A stretch of DNA of 64,000 nt from Erwinia billingiae Eb661. GTDB lineage: Bacteria > Pseudomonadota > Gammaproteobacteria > Enterobacterales > Enterobacteriaceae. Where the stretch lies: contig NC_014306.1 in the NCBI RefSeq assembly GCF_000196615.1, positions 1,922,001 to 1,986,000 of the forward strand, in the 5' to 3' direction. The translations under genes and the position numbers were made by a program. A model generated the notes under the pieces. That model had not been told where the DNA came from. It was given only the letters and a program-made list of their open reading frames with translations, and ran no database searches. Below are positions 8,384 to 18,798 of the stretch, piece by piece. How positions within the stretch are numbered: the stretch's first letter is position 1; every line of letters starts with the position of its first letter.

Positions 8384-9751
8384 ATGAAAACAGCCGGAGA
8401 GATCGCAGAGATTAAGCAAAGCCTGAAAGCCAAAGGCGTGGAATATTGCATTGGTGCTTACGTGGATATTCACGGCGTACCCAAGGGCAAAGTGGTGCCG
8501 ATTGAGCATCTCAGCCATATGGCGGAGGGCTCGGAACGCTATACCGGCTACGCGCTGGATGGCCTCGGGCAATTGCCGAACGAAGATGAACTGACCTCGG
8601 TGCCGGATCTGGACCATATCATCCAGCTGCCGTGGGAGCCGAAAATCGCCTGGATGCCGGCGGATAACCACTTCCAGGGCAAACCCTATGCGCTGAATAC
8701 CCGCGTGGCGCTGCAAACCGTGTTGAAGCAGGCCAACGAGATGGGATTCGGCTTTAACCTGGGAATTGAATGCGAAATCTATCTGCTGAAGCGCAATGAA
8801 GATGGCTCGCTTTCCGTACCGGAAAAAGACAATAAACTGACCAAGCCGTGCTATGACCTGCAGGGCTTCGTCGACCAGTTTGCCTGGCTGGATAAAGTCT
8901 CCAGCACCATCAACGCGCTGGGCTGGGACCTCTATTCGCTGGATCACGAAGATGGCAACTCCCAGTATGAATTCGACTTTAACTATGCCGATGCGCTGAC
9001 CTCCTGCGACCGGTTTATCTTCTTCCGCTTTATGGCCAAGCACTACGCCAAAGAGATGGGGCTGGTGGCCACTACTATGCCGAAACCCTTCTCGGATAAG
9101 ACCGGCACCGGTGCGCACTTTAATATGTCGCTGTATGACCTGAAAACCGGCGATAACCTGTTCAAACATCAGGCCGGCAGCAGTGACGATCCCTGGGGAC
9201 TGGGGCTGAGCGAAACCGGCTATCACTTTATCGGTGGCCTGCTGAAGCATGGCCGATCGTTGTGCGCCGCTTTCGCCCCGACGGTGAACAGCTATAAGCG
9301 TCTGGTGCGTCAGGGGGCCATGAGCTATTTCAGTTGGGCACCGGTGTTTAACTCCTGGGGATCGAACAACCGGACCAATGCGGTGCGCGTGCCGGCTGGT
9401 GGCGGTCGCTGCGAGTCGCGCAATGCCGATGGCGCGGTCAACCCGTATCTGGCGGCCACGCTGGCGCTGGCGGCTGGTCTGGAAGGGATCCGCGAAAAAA
9501 TAGACCCACGTCAGCCCAACGAGGACAACCTGTACGCCATCAGTGAAGAAGAGCGCAAAGCACGCGGCATCGACTTCCTGCCGCAGAACCTGCTGGAAGC
9601 GGTGGAAGCCTTTGACAGCGATCCCTTTATTGAAGCGACGCTGGGCAAGGCGCTGAAGGATGAGTTTGTGAAGTACAAATTGCAGGAGTGGAACAGTTAT
9701 CACCTGCATGTCAGCCAGTGGGAGATCGACCGTTACAGCACGATTTTCTAG
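8384..9751 (+). CDS. Type III glutamine synthetase-like ligase (GlnT/gamma-glutamylmethylamide synthetase-like)
   Basis: A 455-residue member of the glutamine synthetase superfamily. Visible family blocks are the N-terminal beta-grasp with [18 protein letters not shown] carrying the metal-binding glutamates, the [20 protein letters not shown]/metal block, and [18 protein letters not shown] with the substrate-binding arginine region. The pattern fits GlnT and gamma-glutamylmethylamide synthetase, which join glutamate to ammonia or a small amine, better than GlnA. In this cluster it could capture an amine or ammonia released by oxidative cleavage. It is the last gene before a pair of hairpins. 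The exact amine is not readable. Confidence 0.85.
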   Translation: MKTAGEIAEIKQSLKAKGVEYCIGAYVDIHGVPKGKVVPIEHLSHMAEGSERYTGYALDGLGQLPNEDELTSVPDLDHIIQLPWEPKIAWMPADNHFQGKPYALNTRVALQTVLKQANEMGFGFNLGIECEIYLLKRNEDGSLSVPEKDNKLTKPCYDLQGFVDQFAWLDKVSSTINALGWDLYSLDHEDGNSQYEFDFNYADALTSCDRFIFFRFMAKHYAKEMGLVATTMPKPFSDKTGTGAHFNMSLYDLKTGDNLFKHQAGSSDDPWGLGLSETGYHFIGGLLKHGRSLCAAFAPTVNSYKRLVRQGAMSYFSWAPVFNSWGSNNRTNAVRVPAGGGRCESRNADGAVNPYLAATLALAAGLEGIREKIDPRQPNEDNLYAISEEERKARGIDFLPQNLLEAVEAFDSDPFIEATLGKALKDEFVKYKLQEWNSYHLHVSQWEIDRYSTIF

Positions 9752-9760
9752 CGTTAACGG

Positions 9761-9807
9761 GGGCGATCTGCCATTCGGCCGATCGCCCTCAGGCCATTAA
9801 GGCCTGA
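9761..9807. terminator. Paired hairpins between convergent genes
   Basis: GGGCGATC (9761-9768) pairs with GATCGCCC (9781-9788), and TCAGGCC (9789-9795) pairs with GGCCTGA (9801-9807). They lie between the ligase (plus) and tetR (minus), whose stop follows directly. Neither hairpin has a strong U-tract, so termination efficiency is uncertain. Confidence 0.5.
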
Positions 9808-10446
9808 TCAGACTGGCCGGGGTTCTAACTGCTCGAAGACAAAATTGCGCATCACCTGGATGGCCTGTTTGTATTTGAAGTTGGGGAACATCACGTTGCG
9901 GAACAGCACGCCATCAAGGAAGGTGGAGATCAGCATCGCCATATCGGCCGGATCCACTTCGCGGAAGGTGCCGGCAGCAATCCCCTGTTTGATGGTGTTT
10001 TTCAGGATCACCGACTCCTTCTCGTAAAAGGTCTTAATCGCTTTATCGATAGAAGGAATGCGGCCGTTGGTGCTGGAGTAGTCGAGGCTGATTTTTGCCA
10101 GCTTCTGCAACAGATGGAACTGAGAAATATGGATTTCAATCCATAAAAACAGAATGTCTTTGGGGCCGTTATCACTGCCAATCACGTTGTCGAATTTCTG
10201 GAAGGCATTGGTCACCGCGGTTTCGATCACCTTCACAAACAGATCTTCTTTCGAGCCAAAGTAATAATAAATCAGCGCGGAATTGAGGCCGGTGGCGGTG
10301 GCAATATCTTTGATTCTGACCGAAGAGTAGTTTTGATGGGCAAACAGTTCGAAGGCGGAAGATTGCAGCAGTTCAGCCACTTCGCTTTGGGATTTCTTGG
10401 CTTTTCTGCTGCCGGTCTCGCCGGTGGAGCGTGCTGCTTCCTTCAT
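9808..10446 (-). CDS. TetR/AcrR family transcriptional regulator of the catabolic cluster
   Basis: A 212-residue regulator with an N-terminal helix-turn-helix (about residues 20-70: SVRIKDIATATGLNSALIYYYFGSKEDLF, a typical TetR recognition helix followed by YYYF) and a helical ligand-binding C-terminal half. The ATG at 10446 is preferred over an upstream GTG because AAGGGG lies seven bases before it. It is divergent from the alpha/beta hydrolase gene, and an imperfect copy of the 20-bp palindrome lies between the two. The same palindrome occurs at three other promoters of the cluster, so this protein is the best candidate for its repressor. The ligand is presumably the imported compound or a product. 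Confidence 0.88.
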   Translation of the reverse strand: MKEAARSTGETGSRKAKKSQSEVAELLQSSAFELFAHQNYSSVRIKDIATATGLNSALIYYYFGSKEDLFVKVIETAVTNAFQKFDNVIGSDNGPKDILFLWIEIHISQFHLLQKLAKISLDYSSTNGRIPSIDKAIKTFYEKESVILKNTIKQGIAAGTFREVDPADMAMLISTFLDGVLFRNVMFPNFKYKQAIQVMRNFVFEQLEPRPV

Positions 10447-10486
10447 TCGTTGCCCCTTTGAGCCTAGCGTAAACCACACGTGTAAT

Positions 10487-10506
10487 TAAGTTAACTGATT
10501 AATTAA
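10487..10506. promoter_or_regulatory. Operator 2 of the TetR regulon (divergent tetR/hydrolase promoter)
   Basis: TAAGTTAACTGATTAATTAA matches the perfect palindrome at 4126-4145 in 16 of 20 bases, with an intact right half-site. A 12-bp perfect palindrome, GATTAATTAATC (10497-10508), is nested at its right side. It lies 40 bases before the tetR start and 28 bases before the hydrolase start, well placed for repression of both. Confidence 0.65.
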
Positions 10507-10534
10507 TCATATCATAGTCACGGAGAGAGTGGAC

Positions 10535-11536
10535 ATGAGCGAACGGAGATTTCATCCGCTGGGCAACCTGCCGTTGCAGCAGGGCGGCGTCCTCAACGAC
10601 GCGATGATTGGCTGGCGCGCGTTTGGCGAACTGAACGCGGCCAGGGACAATGCCGTAGTGCTGTTTAGCTACTATACCGGCAGCGACGAAAGCTATTTGC
10701 CGTTGATTGGCACGGGCAAGGCGCTGGATCCGGCCCGCTGGTATATTGTGCTGATCAATATGTTCGGTAACGGTATCTCTACCTCGCCAGGTAACTCGCA
10801 AACGCAGCCAGGCAGCCAGTTTCCGCCGGTCACGCTGATTGATAATATTACGGCGCAGTACGATCTGTTGATCAATACGCTGGGGATTACGCAGATTGCC
10901 TTAGCCAGCGGCTGGTCGATGGGGGCTATGCAGGCCTGGCACTGGGCTGCCGCCTGGCCGGCGCGGGTGCGCAACCTGCTGGTGGTGTGCGGAACGGCGC
11001 GCTGCTGGCCGCTCAATCATCTGTTCCTCGACGGGGTAAAAGCCGCGCTACAGGCGGATGAAAGCTGGCAGGGCGGAAATTACCGTTCTCCGCCGCTGAA
11101 AGGGCTGGCCGCCTTTGGCCGGGTCTATGCCGGTTGGGCTTACTCGGCGCAGTTCTTCCGCGAGCACCTTTACCAACAGCTCGGCTTCGCCAGCCAGCAA
11201 GCGCTGTTGCAGTATTGGGAAAGCGATCATCAAAACTGGGATGCCAACGATTTGCTGGCGATGCTCTACAGTTGGCAGCAGGCCGACATCGGGCAGTTAC
11301 CCGGCTACCAGGGGGATTTTAGCGCGGCATTACAGGCGGTCACAGCCAGAACCATCGTCATGCCGTGCGACACCGACAGCTATTTTACGCTGGAAGAGAG
11401 CCGGCTGGAGTGCGGGCAGGTTGGCGGTGAGTTCAGGCCGATCCATTCACCGTTTGGACACTGTGCCGGCGCGCCGGGTCGGGTAGCGGAAGCGTCAATG
11501 CAGATTGATCAGGCGATGCGCGACCTGTTGGGGTGA
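10535..11536 (+). CDS. Alpha/beta hydrolase, homoserine O-acetyltransferase (MetX)-like
   Basis: A 333-residue alpha/beta hydrolase. The nucleophile elbow is GWSMGA with Ser128; the later CDTDSYFT segment probably supplies the acid, and FGHCAG near the C-terminus supplies the His. The N-terminal layout (LGELNAARDNAVVLFSYYTGSD, then MFGNGISTSPGN) is that of MetX-type acyltransferases and related hydrolases, but many such proteins in catabolic clusters cleave amides or esters, so true MetX activity should not be assumed. The start at 10535 is nine bases from GGAG; a GTG at 10529 is too close. It is divergent from tetR, with operator 2 between them. Confidence 0.8.
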   Translation: MSERRFHPLGNLPLQQGGVLNDAMIGWRAFGELNAARDNAVVLFSYYTGSDESYLPLIGTGKALDPARWYIVLINMFGNGISTSPGNSQTQPGSQFPPVTLIDNITAQYDLLINTLGITQIALASGWSMGAMQAWHWAAAWPARVRNLLVVCGTARCWPLNHLFLDGVKAALQADESWQGGNYRSPPLKGLAAFGRVYAGWAYSAQFFREHLYQQLGFASQQALLQYWESDHQNWDANDLLAMLYSWQQADIGQLPGYQGDFSAALQAVTARTIVMPCDTDSYFTLEESRLECGQVGGEFRPIHSPFGHCAGAPGRVAEASMQIDQAMRDLLG

Positions 11537-11567
11537 ATTCGCGGCGCTGATTTTCAGTACGGATAAA

Positions 11568-11586
11568 GGGCCGGCGATCCCGGCCC
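11568..11586. terminator. Short GC hairpin between convergent genes
   Basis: GGGCCGG (11568-11574) pairs with CCGGCCC (11580-11586) around a five-base loop, between the hydrolase stop and the stop of the DUF3830-like gene on the other strand. There is no U-tract. Confidence 0.4.
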
Positions 11587-11592
11587 GAAACG

Positions 11593-12018
11593 TTAACCAA
11601 TAATACTGAGTTCCACCACCCGGCCCTGATCGAACCAGGTTTCCAGGCCGGTCACGCGCAGTTCCAGCGCGCCTTCCACCACTTCACCAATATACGAAAT
11701 TGGCAGCGGCTCATCGGCGGTATCATCGCCATACACCACACAAAACTGCTGACGAGGGCTGTAATAACAGACCGCGCCGGTCACCTTGCCATACTGCTCG
11801 CGGCGCAGTTTGCCGACGTCTTCGGTTTTATATTTGTTTTCCCAGGGGGCGACGATCGGCATGGTGAAAAACACCATATCGCCAATCAACTTACCGTGCT
11901 GCAGGATGCTTTTCATCGGTAGCTTTTCGCGCAAAACGTTGCACAGATTCGGTACTTTATCGTCCCACACTTCAATCACGCAGACTTTCTCGTCCGCCAC
12001 AGTCATTTGTAATTTCAT
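11593..12018 (-). CDS. DUF3830-like protein with predicted cyclophilin-like fold; possible barrel half of a cucumopine-synthase-like enzyme
   Basis: A 141-residue protein that I match by recall to DUF3830, a family reported to adopt a cyclophilin-like beta-barrel. Visible traits are an early beta-strand pattern, a conserved-looking MVFFTMPIVAPWENKYKTEDV stretch, a GAVCYYSPRQQFCVVYGDD core and an acidic C-terminal strand region. The start at 12018 has GGAGC five bases upstream; a longer frame is open but has no ribosome-binding site. It follows the helical gene by 16 bases and both lie behind two copies of the cluster operator. Cucumopine synthase, from what I recall, joins a cyclophilin-like barrel to a helical bundle; the two genes here could be those two parts encoded separately. 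That link is inference. Confidence 0.65.
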   Translation of the reverse strand: MKLQMTVADEKVCVIEVWDDKVPNLCNVLREKLPMKSILQHGKLIGDMVFFTMPIVAPWENKYKTEDVGKLRREQYGKVTGAVCYYSPRQQFCVVYGDDTADEPLPISYIGEVVEGALELRVTGLETWFDQGRVVELSIIG

Positions 12019-12034
12019 CGTTGCTCCAGGCGTA

Positions 12035-12514
12035 TCAGGCTTTGACGCGGCGGAAGCCGTCACCCAGCCCCCAGGGAAGAATAAAGTCGACCCACATATG
12101 CAGGCGGTTGGCCCAGGAGAGGGCCGCATGCGACAGGCGCACCAGCTCGTCCAGGCTCTGACATTCGGCCGCCACATGGACATAAGTGTGCAGCAGCTTT
12201 GCGGCATCCGGCAGGCTGACGAAGTCAAAGAAGTCGGCCTTGTAACCGATGATCTCGGTGATGATCATCTGCAGGGTTTTCAGATCTGCGCTGTCTGGAT
12301 GGTCTTCCGCCACGCGGATCAGGCCCCATAACATCTCATCGGCCAGCGTGCGGGCTTCGCCTTCGGCAAAAATAATGGTGCTGAGATACTGCCCGCGCGC
12401 ACCGGTGCCGCGTGGTACTTCACCGCGGCCAAGCGCCGCAATTTCAGCGGGCTGCTCAAACCAGATTTTCTCTCGCTGCTGATCGAAAAGCGCGATCGCG
12501 TCATCAACCGTCAT
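12035..12514 (-). CDS. Small helical protein partnered with the DUF3830-like gene (possible cucumopine-synthase-type helical bundle)
   Basis: A 159-residue, probably all-helical protein without signal peptide or membrane segment. It has many Asp, Glu, Leu and Ala residues and a His/Trp-containing C-terminal helix (HTYVHVAAECQSLDELVRLSHAALSWANRLHMWVDFILPWGLGDGF). I do not recognise it with certainty. Its position directly before a DUF3830-like gene suggests the helical-bundle family related to the C-terminal domain of cucumopine synthase. The ATG at 12514 is preceded by a GGAGAAAA ribosome-binding site. It is the first gene of a two-gene operon led by operators 3 and 4, and thus tied to the TetR regulon. 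Confidence 0.6.
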   Translation of the reverse strand: MTVDDAIALFDQQREKIWFEQPAEIAALGRGEVPRGTGARGQYLSTIIFAEGEARTLADEMLWGLIRVAEDHPDSADLKTLQMIITEIIGYKADFFDFVSLPDAAKLLHTYVHVAAECQSLDELVRLSHAALSWANRLHMWVDFILPWGLGDGFRRVKA

Positions 12515-12574
12515 AACTTTTCTCCTGTGGAGTGGTGTCGTTATAACCCTGCCCGAAATCTGGCACGGACCCGA

Positions 12575-12594
12575 TTAATTAATCGAGTAATTAA
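12575..12594. promoter_or_regulatory. Operator 3 of the TetR regulon
   Basis: The sequence TTAATTAATCGAGTAATTAA differs from the perfect palindrome at 4126-4145 at a single base. It lies 61 bases upstream of the helical/DUF3830 operon, which reads leftwards. Confidence 0.7.
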
Positions 12595-12624
12595 ATTTTG
12601 CAAAGTTTGTGCCAGAGCTGACTA

Positions 12625-12644
12625 TAAATTAATCAGTTAATTAA
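12625..12644. promoter_or_regulatory. Operator 4 of the TetR regulon
   Basis: The sequence TAAATTAATCAGTTAATTAA matches operator 1 in 17 of 20 bases. Its centre is 50 bases from that of operator 3, close to five helical turns, so two dimers could bind the same DNA face. In reverse complement it shares TTAACTGATTAATT with operator 2. Confidence 0.62.
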
Positions 12645-12749
12645 CAGTGGCTTGGCGGCAGGGAAAATAACAAGCAGGAACAGCGTGCTGTATGGCAGTG
12701 CGAATGCACCAAAACAGGCGGCGGCAGACCGGGAGCCCGCCGCCCGCCG

Positions 12750-13763
12750 CTAGCGGAAAGGTCCGTCAGCGACCGAATCCCGGACGATCATCTCGGAGAC
12801 AAAGGTGTTTTGCTTGGCTAAATAGCCGCCATCGAGCATCGAAATGATCTGGCCGATCACTTCGTTGACCATCTCTTTGACCGGATCTTTAACGCTCGAC
12901 AGGGCCGGGATCAAATAGGCGGCGGTCGGGATGTCATCGAACCCCATTACCGACACCTGGGCAGGTACCGCCAGGCCGGCCTGATTGAGTTTTTTCATCG
13001 CCCCGATCGCCATTTCATCGTTACTGGCCAGCAGGGCGCTAAAGTCGGTTTCGTTTTTCAGCAAGGTTTCCACCGCGGCCGCGCCGCTGGCGGGCGACCA
13101 TTTCCCGCTCACGATCAGCTCGTCGCTGATCGGCAGGGCATGATCCGCCAACGCCTGCTTATAACCGGACAGGCGTTCCAGCGCGGTAGGGGAGTCCAGC
13201 GAACCGGTGATAAAGGCAATCTGCCGGTGACCGCGTTCAATCAGATAACGGGTGGCATTAAAGCTGGCGCCTTTATGGTCGCAGCAGATGCAGTGACTCT
13301 GGTGCTGGCGCAGTTTACGGTTCACCACCATCAGCGGCTTATTGTCTTTATCAATCAGCCGGTCCAGCGCATCCACCGATAAAAAACGCGGATAGATGAT
13401 GATCGCGTCACAGCGTAGATCGTGCAGGAAATCAATCGCTTCCAGCTCTTCCTGCGCGCTGTTTTTGCCATCGACCAGCAATAGCTGGCGGCCGTTGGCA
13501 TCGAGCTTTTTGGCCGCCTGCGAGATCAGTTCATTAAAGTAAGGGCCGTTATACAGGGTGTTGGTGACCACCAGGCCAATACACATTGATTTGCTGGTGG
13601 CCAGATTGCGTGCCAGCAAATTAGGCCGGTAACCGGCTTCTTCAATGGCCTTGTAGACCTGATCTTTGGTCTGCTGGCTGACGTAGCCTTTACCGGAAAG
13701 CACACGCGAAACCGTGGCCTTTGAGACGCCTGCTTTGGCTGCCACTTCCTGCATTGTTGACAC
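12750..13763 (-). CDS. ascG: LacI-family repressor AscG of the asc (arbutin/salicin/cellobiose) operon
   Basis: A 337-residue LacI-type repressor. The N-terminal helix-turn-helix reads MQEVAAKAGVSKATVSRVLSGKGYVS (about 4-29), followed by the hinge RPNLLARNLA and a periplasmic-binding-protein-like sensor domain. By recall it follows E. coli AscG closely throughout (LVVTNTLY, CDAIIIYPRFLSVD, CDHKGASFNA). It is divergent from ascF, and a site resembling the AscG operator lies between the genes at 13916-13929. It should repress ascFB until an aryl-beta-glucoside is taken up. Confidence 0.93.
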   Translation of the reverse strand: MSTMQEVAAKAGVSKATVSRVLSGKGYVSQQTKDQVYKAIEEAGYRPNLLARNLATSKSMCIGLVVTNTLYNGPYFNELISQAAKKLDANGRQLLLVDGKNSAQEELEAIDFLHDLRCDAIIIYPRFLSVDALDRLIDKDNKPLMVVNRKLRQHQSHCICCDHKGASFNATRYLIERGHRQIAFITGSLDSPTALERLSGYKQALADHALPISDELIVSGKWSPASGAAAVETLLKNETDFSALLASNDEMAIGAMKKLNQAGLAVPAQVSVMGFDDIPTAAYLIPALSSVKDPVKEMVNEVIGQIISMLDGGYLAKQNTFVSEMIVRDSVADGPFR

Positions 13764-13839
13764 AGGCCCCTCCTGGAAGAGTCAAAATGAAGCGTCATTC
13801 TACACATTCTGCAGACCACGCGATGAAATACCCGCTAAT

Positions 13840-13855
13840 AACGATCGCTGTCACA
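13840..13855 (-). promoter_or_regulatory. Weak CRP half-site candidate in the ascG-ascF interval
   Basis: On the minus strand TGTGA-N6-TCGTT gives a perfect left CRP half-site and two of five bases of the right half. Beta-glucoside PTS operons are normally subject to catabolite control, which makes the position plausible. The match alone is weak. Confidence 0.3.
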
Positions 13856-13915
13856 AATTCAGATCGCCATTTACCAAATTGATTGAAGTTTAGCCCTGAG
13901 TTGAACATTCTCGTG

Positions 13916-13929
13916 TGAAACCGGTTACC
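13916..13929. promoter_or_regulatory. AscG operator
   Basis: TGAAACCGGTTACC matches the palindromic AscG site TGAAACCGGTTTCA, as I recall it from E. coli, in 12 of 14 bases. It is about 95 bases upstream of ascF and 150 bases from the ascG start. Confidence 0.7.
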
Positions 13930-14023
13930 TATTTTTCTCAGCGGTGCAGATTAACGGCCAACAAGAGACCGTGCTCCTGCAGCCTGAACGTCTAACCCTA
14001 TGAATTCTGGAGAATAGTTCCTG

Positions 14024-16929
<2,906 letters not shown>

Positions 16930-16936
16930 TTCAGGC

Positions 16937-16973
16937 AAAAAAAAGTGCCCTTGCTCTGGAAAGAGAAGGGCAC
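16937..16973 (-). terminator. Rho-independent terminator of the fumarase gene
   Basis: On the minus strand the hairpin GTGCCCTT/AAGGGCAC (16945-16952 with 16966-16973) is followed by eight U residues (16937-16944 read as A on the plus strand). CTCT/AGAG extends the stem across a one-base bulge. Confidence 0.85.
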
Positions 16974-16986
16974 CGGTCAGGCCAGC

Positions 16987-18633
16987 TTACTTAACGCATT
17001 TCGCGCACTGTTCCTGATGGATCTGCTGGAAGAAATCGTTGCCCTTGTCATCGACAAGAATAAAGGCCGGGAAGTTCTCCACTTCGATTTTCCAGATGGC
17101 TTCCATACCCAGTTCCGGGTACTCCACACACTCCAGGCTCTTAATACTCTGCTGCGCCAGCACCGCTGCCGGGCCGCCGATGCTGCCCAGGTAGAAGCCG
17201 CCGTGTTTCTGACAGGCATCGGTCACCTGCTGGCTGCGGTTGCCTTTCGCCAGCATAATCAGGCTGCCGCCCGCTTCCTGCAGCTGATCGACATACGAAT
17301 CCATACGGCCTGCGGTGGTCGGGCCCAATGAACCGGAAGCATGACCTTCAGGGGTTTTGGCCGGACCGGCGTAATACACCGGGTGATCTTTAATGTACTG
17401 CGGCAAACCTTCACCGTTATCCAGACGCTCTTTCAGCTTAGCGTGGGCAATATCACGCGCCACGATAATGGTGCCGCTTAACGACAGGCGGGTTGAGACC
17501 GGATGCTGAGAAAGCTGATCGAGGATCTCTTTCATCGGACGGTTCAGGTCGATATGCAGTACGTCGCCTTCGCCCTGCTCGCGCAGTTCCTCAGGGATAT
17601 ATTTGCCTGGGTTATCTTCCAGCTTCTCAATCCAGATGCCTTTACGGTTGATCTTGGCTTTGATATTACGGTCTGCGGAGCAGGAGACGCCCATGCCCAC
17701 CGGGCAGGACGCGCCGTGACGCGGCAGACGCACCACACGGATATCGTGCGCAAAGTACTTACCGCCAAACTGCGCGCCAAGCCCCAGCTGCTGCGCGGCA
17801 ACCAGTAACTCTTCTTCCAACTGCACATCGCGGAAGGCCTGACCGTGCTCGTTGCCTTCGGTTGGCAGCCCGTCGTAATAGTGGGTGGATGCCAGTTTGA
17901 CCGTCTTCAGGGTGCTTTCTGCCGAGGTACCGCCAATGACAAAGGCGATATGGTACGGCGGGCAGGCAGCGGTGCCGAGGGTCAGCATTTTACCGATCAG
18001 GTAATCTTTCAGCTTCGCCGGACTCAGCAGGGCTTTGGTTTCCTGATAGAGATAGGTCTTGTTGGCTGAACCGCCGCCTTTGGCGATGCAGAGGAACTTG
18101 TATTCATCGCCATCAACGCTATAGAGGTCGATCTGCGCCGGCAGGTTGGTGCCGGTATTGATTTCTTTATACATATCCAGCGCCACGGTCTGGGAGTAGC
18201 GCAGGTTGTCTTCAATATAGGTGTTGTAGACGCCCTGAGATAACGCCGCTTCGTCACCGCCGCCGGTCCAGACACGCTGGCCTTTCTTGCCGCTGATGAT
18301 CGCGGTGCCGGTATCCTGGCAGGTTGGCAGAACGCCTTTCGCGGCGATCTCCGAGTTTCTCAGAAACTGTAACGCCACATAGCGGTCGTTTTGACTGGCT
18401 TCCGGGTCGGCCAGCACCGCAGCAACCTGCTGCTGGTGGGCAGGACGCAGCATAAAGGAGGCGTCATGGAAAGCCTGCTGCGCCATCACGGTCAGCGCTT
18501 GCGGGTCAACCTTCAACACTTCCTGACCATCGAACTCGGCAACGGAAACGTGATCCGCCGTCAGCAGGTAGTATTCGGTATCGTCAGCGGCGAGCGGGAA
18601 GGGATTTTGATAGTAGAAAGGTTTATTCGACAT
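16987..18633 (-). CDS. fumA: Class I fumarate hydratase (FumA/FumB type)
   Basis: A 548-residue iron-sulfur fumarase that interconverts fumarate and L-malate. It follows E. coli FumA/FumB along its full length. The 4Fe-4S cysteines are expected in PTCQDTG (C105), GTAACPPYH and the GASCPVGMG region. The symbol is provisional because FumA and FumB cannot be told apart by eye. Its place next to a dicarboxylate carrier and a fumarate-reductase-like flavoprotein, near an FNR site, suggests the anaerobic (FumB-like) role: malate to fumarate for respiration. A strong terminator follows. The ribosome-binding site is only moderate (GTGAG). Confidence 0.93.
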   Translation of the reverse strand: MSNKPFYYQNPFPLAADDTEYYLLTADHVSVAEFDGQEVLKVDPQALTVMAQQAFHDASFMLRPAHQQQVAAVLADPEASQNDRYVALQFLRNSEIAAKGVLPTCQDTGTAIISGKKGQRVWTGGGDEAALSQGVYNTYIEDNLRYSQTVALDMYKEINTGTNLPAQIDLYSVDGDEYKFLCIAKGGGSANKTYLYQETKALLSPAKLKDYLIGKMLTLGTAACPPYHIAFVIGGTSAESTLKTVKLASTHYYDGLPTEGNEHGQAFRDVQLEEELLVAAQQLGLGAQFGGKYFAHDIRVVRLPRHGASCPVGMGVSCSADRNIKAKINRKGIWIEKLEDNPGKYIPEELREQGEGDVLHIDLNRPMKEILDQLSQHPVSTRLSLSGTIIVARDIAHAKLKERLDNGEGLPQYIKDHPVYYAGPAKTPEGHASGSLGPTTAGRMDSYVDQLQEAGGSLIMLAKGNRSQQVTDACQKHGGFYLGSIGGPAAVLAQQSIKSLECVEYPELGMEAIWKIEVENFPAFILVDDKGNDFFQQIHQEQCAKCVK

Positions 18634-18710
18634 TTTTTTCTCACTTAATGACGCGTTGCTGCGTGAGCAACAGGCAATATCATTGGCGACAGCATCTTAT
18701 TGGTTTTAGG

Positions 18711-18736
18711 CTTGCCGGCCCGCTAAGACCGGCAAG
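18711..18736. terminator. Hairpin between the dicarboxylate carrier and fumarase genes
   Basis: CTTGCCGG (18711-18718) pairs with CCGGCAAG (18729-18736). It lies in the 165-base interval after the carrier stop, without a U-tract on the minus strand. It may be a leaky terminator, an RNA-stability element or an attenuator for fumarase. Confidence 0.4.
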
Positions 18737-18798
18737 GGAAGAGATGATATAACAATTATTCAACATCTGCATGCTTCTGCGGCCGGGGCCGCAGCGGG

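Noticed and set aside
8204..9709. Long open frame on the minus strand opposite the glutamine synthetase-like gene
   Set aside because: It is an antisense shadow of a well-supported gene; its translation is rich in His, Gln and Arg and shows no family pattern.
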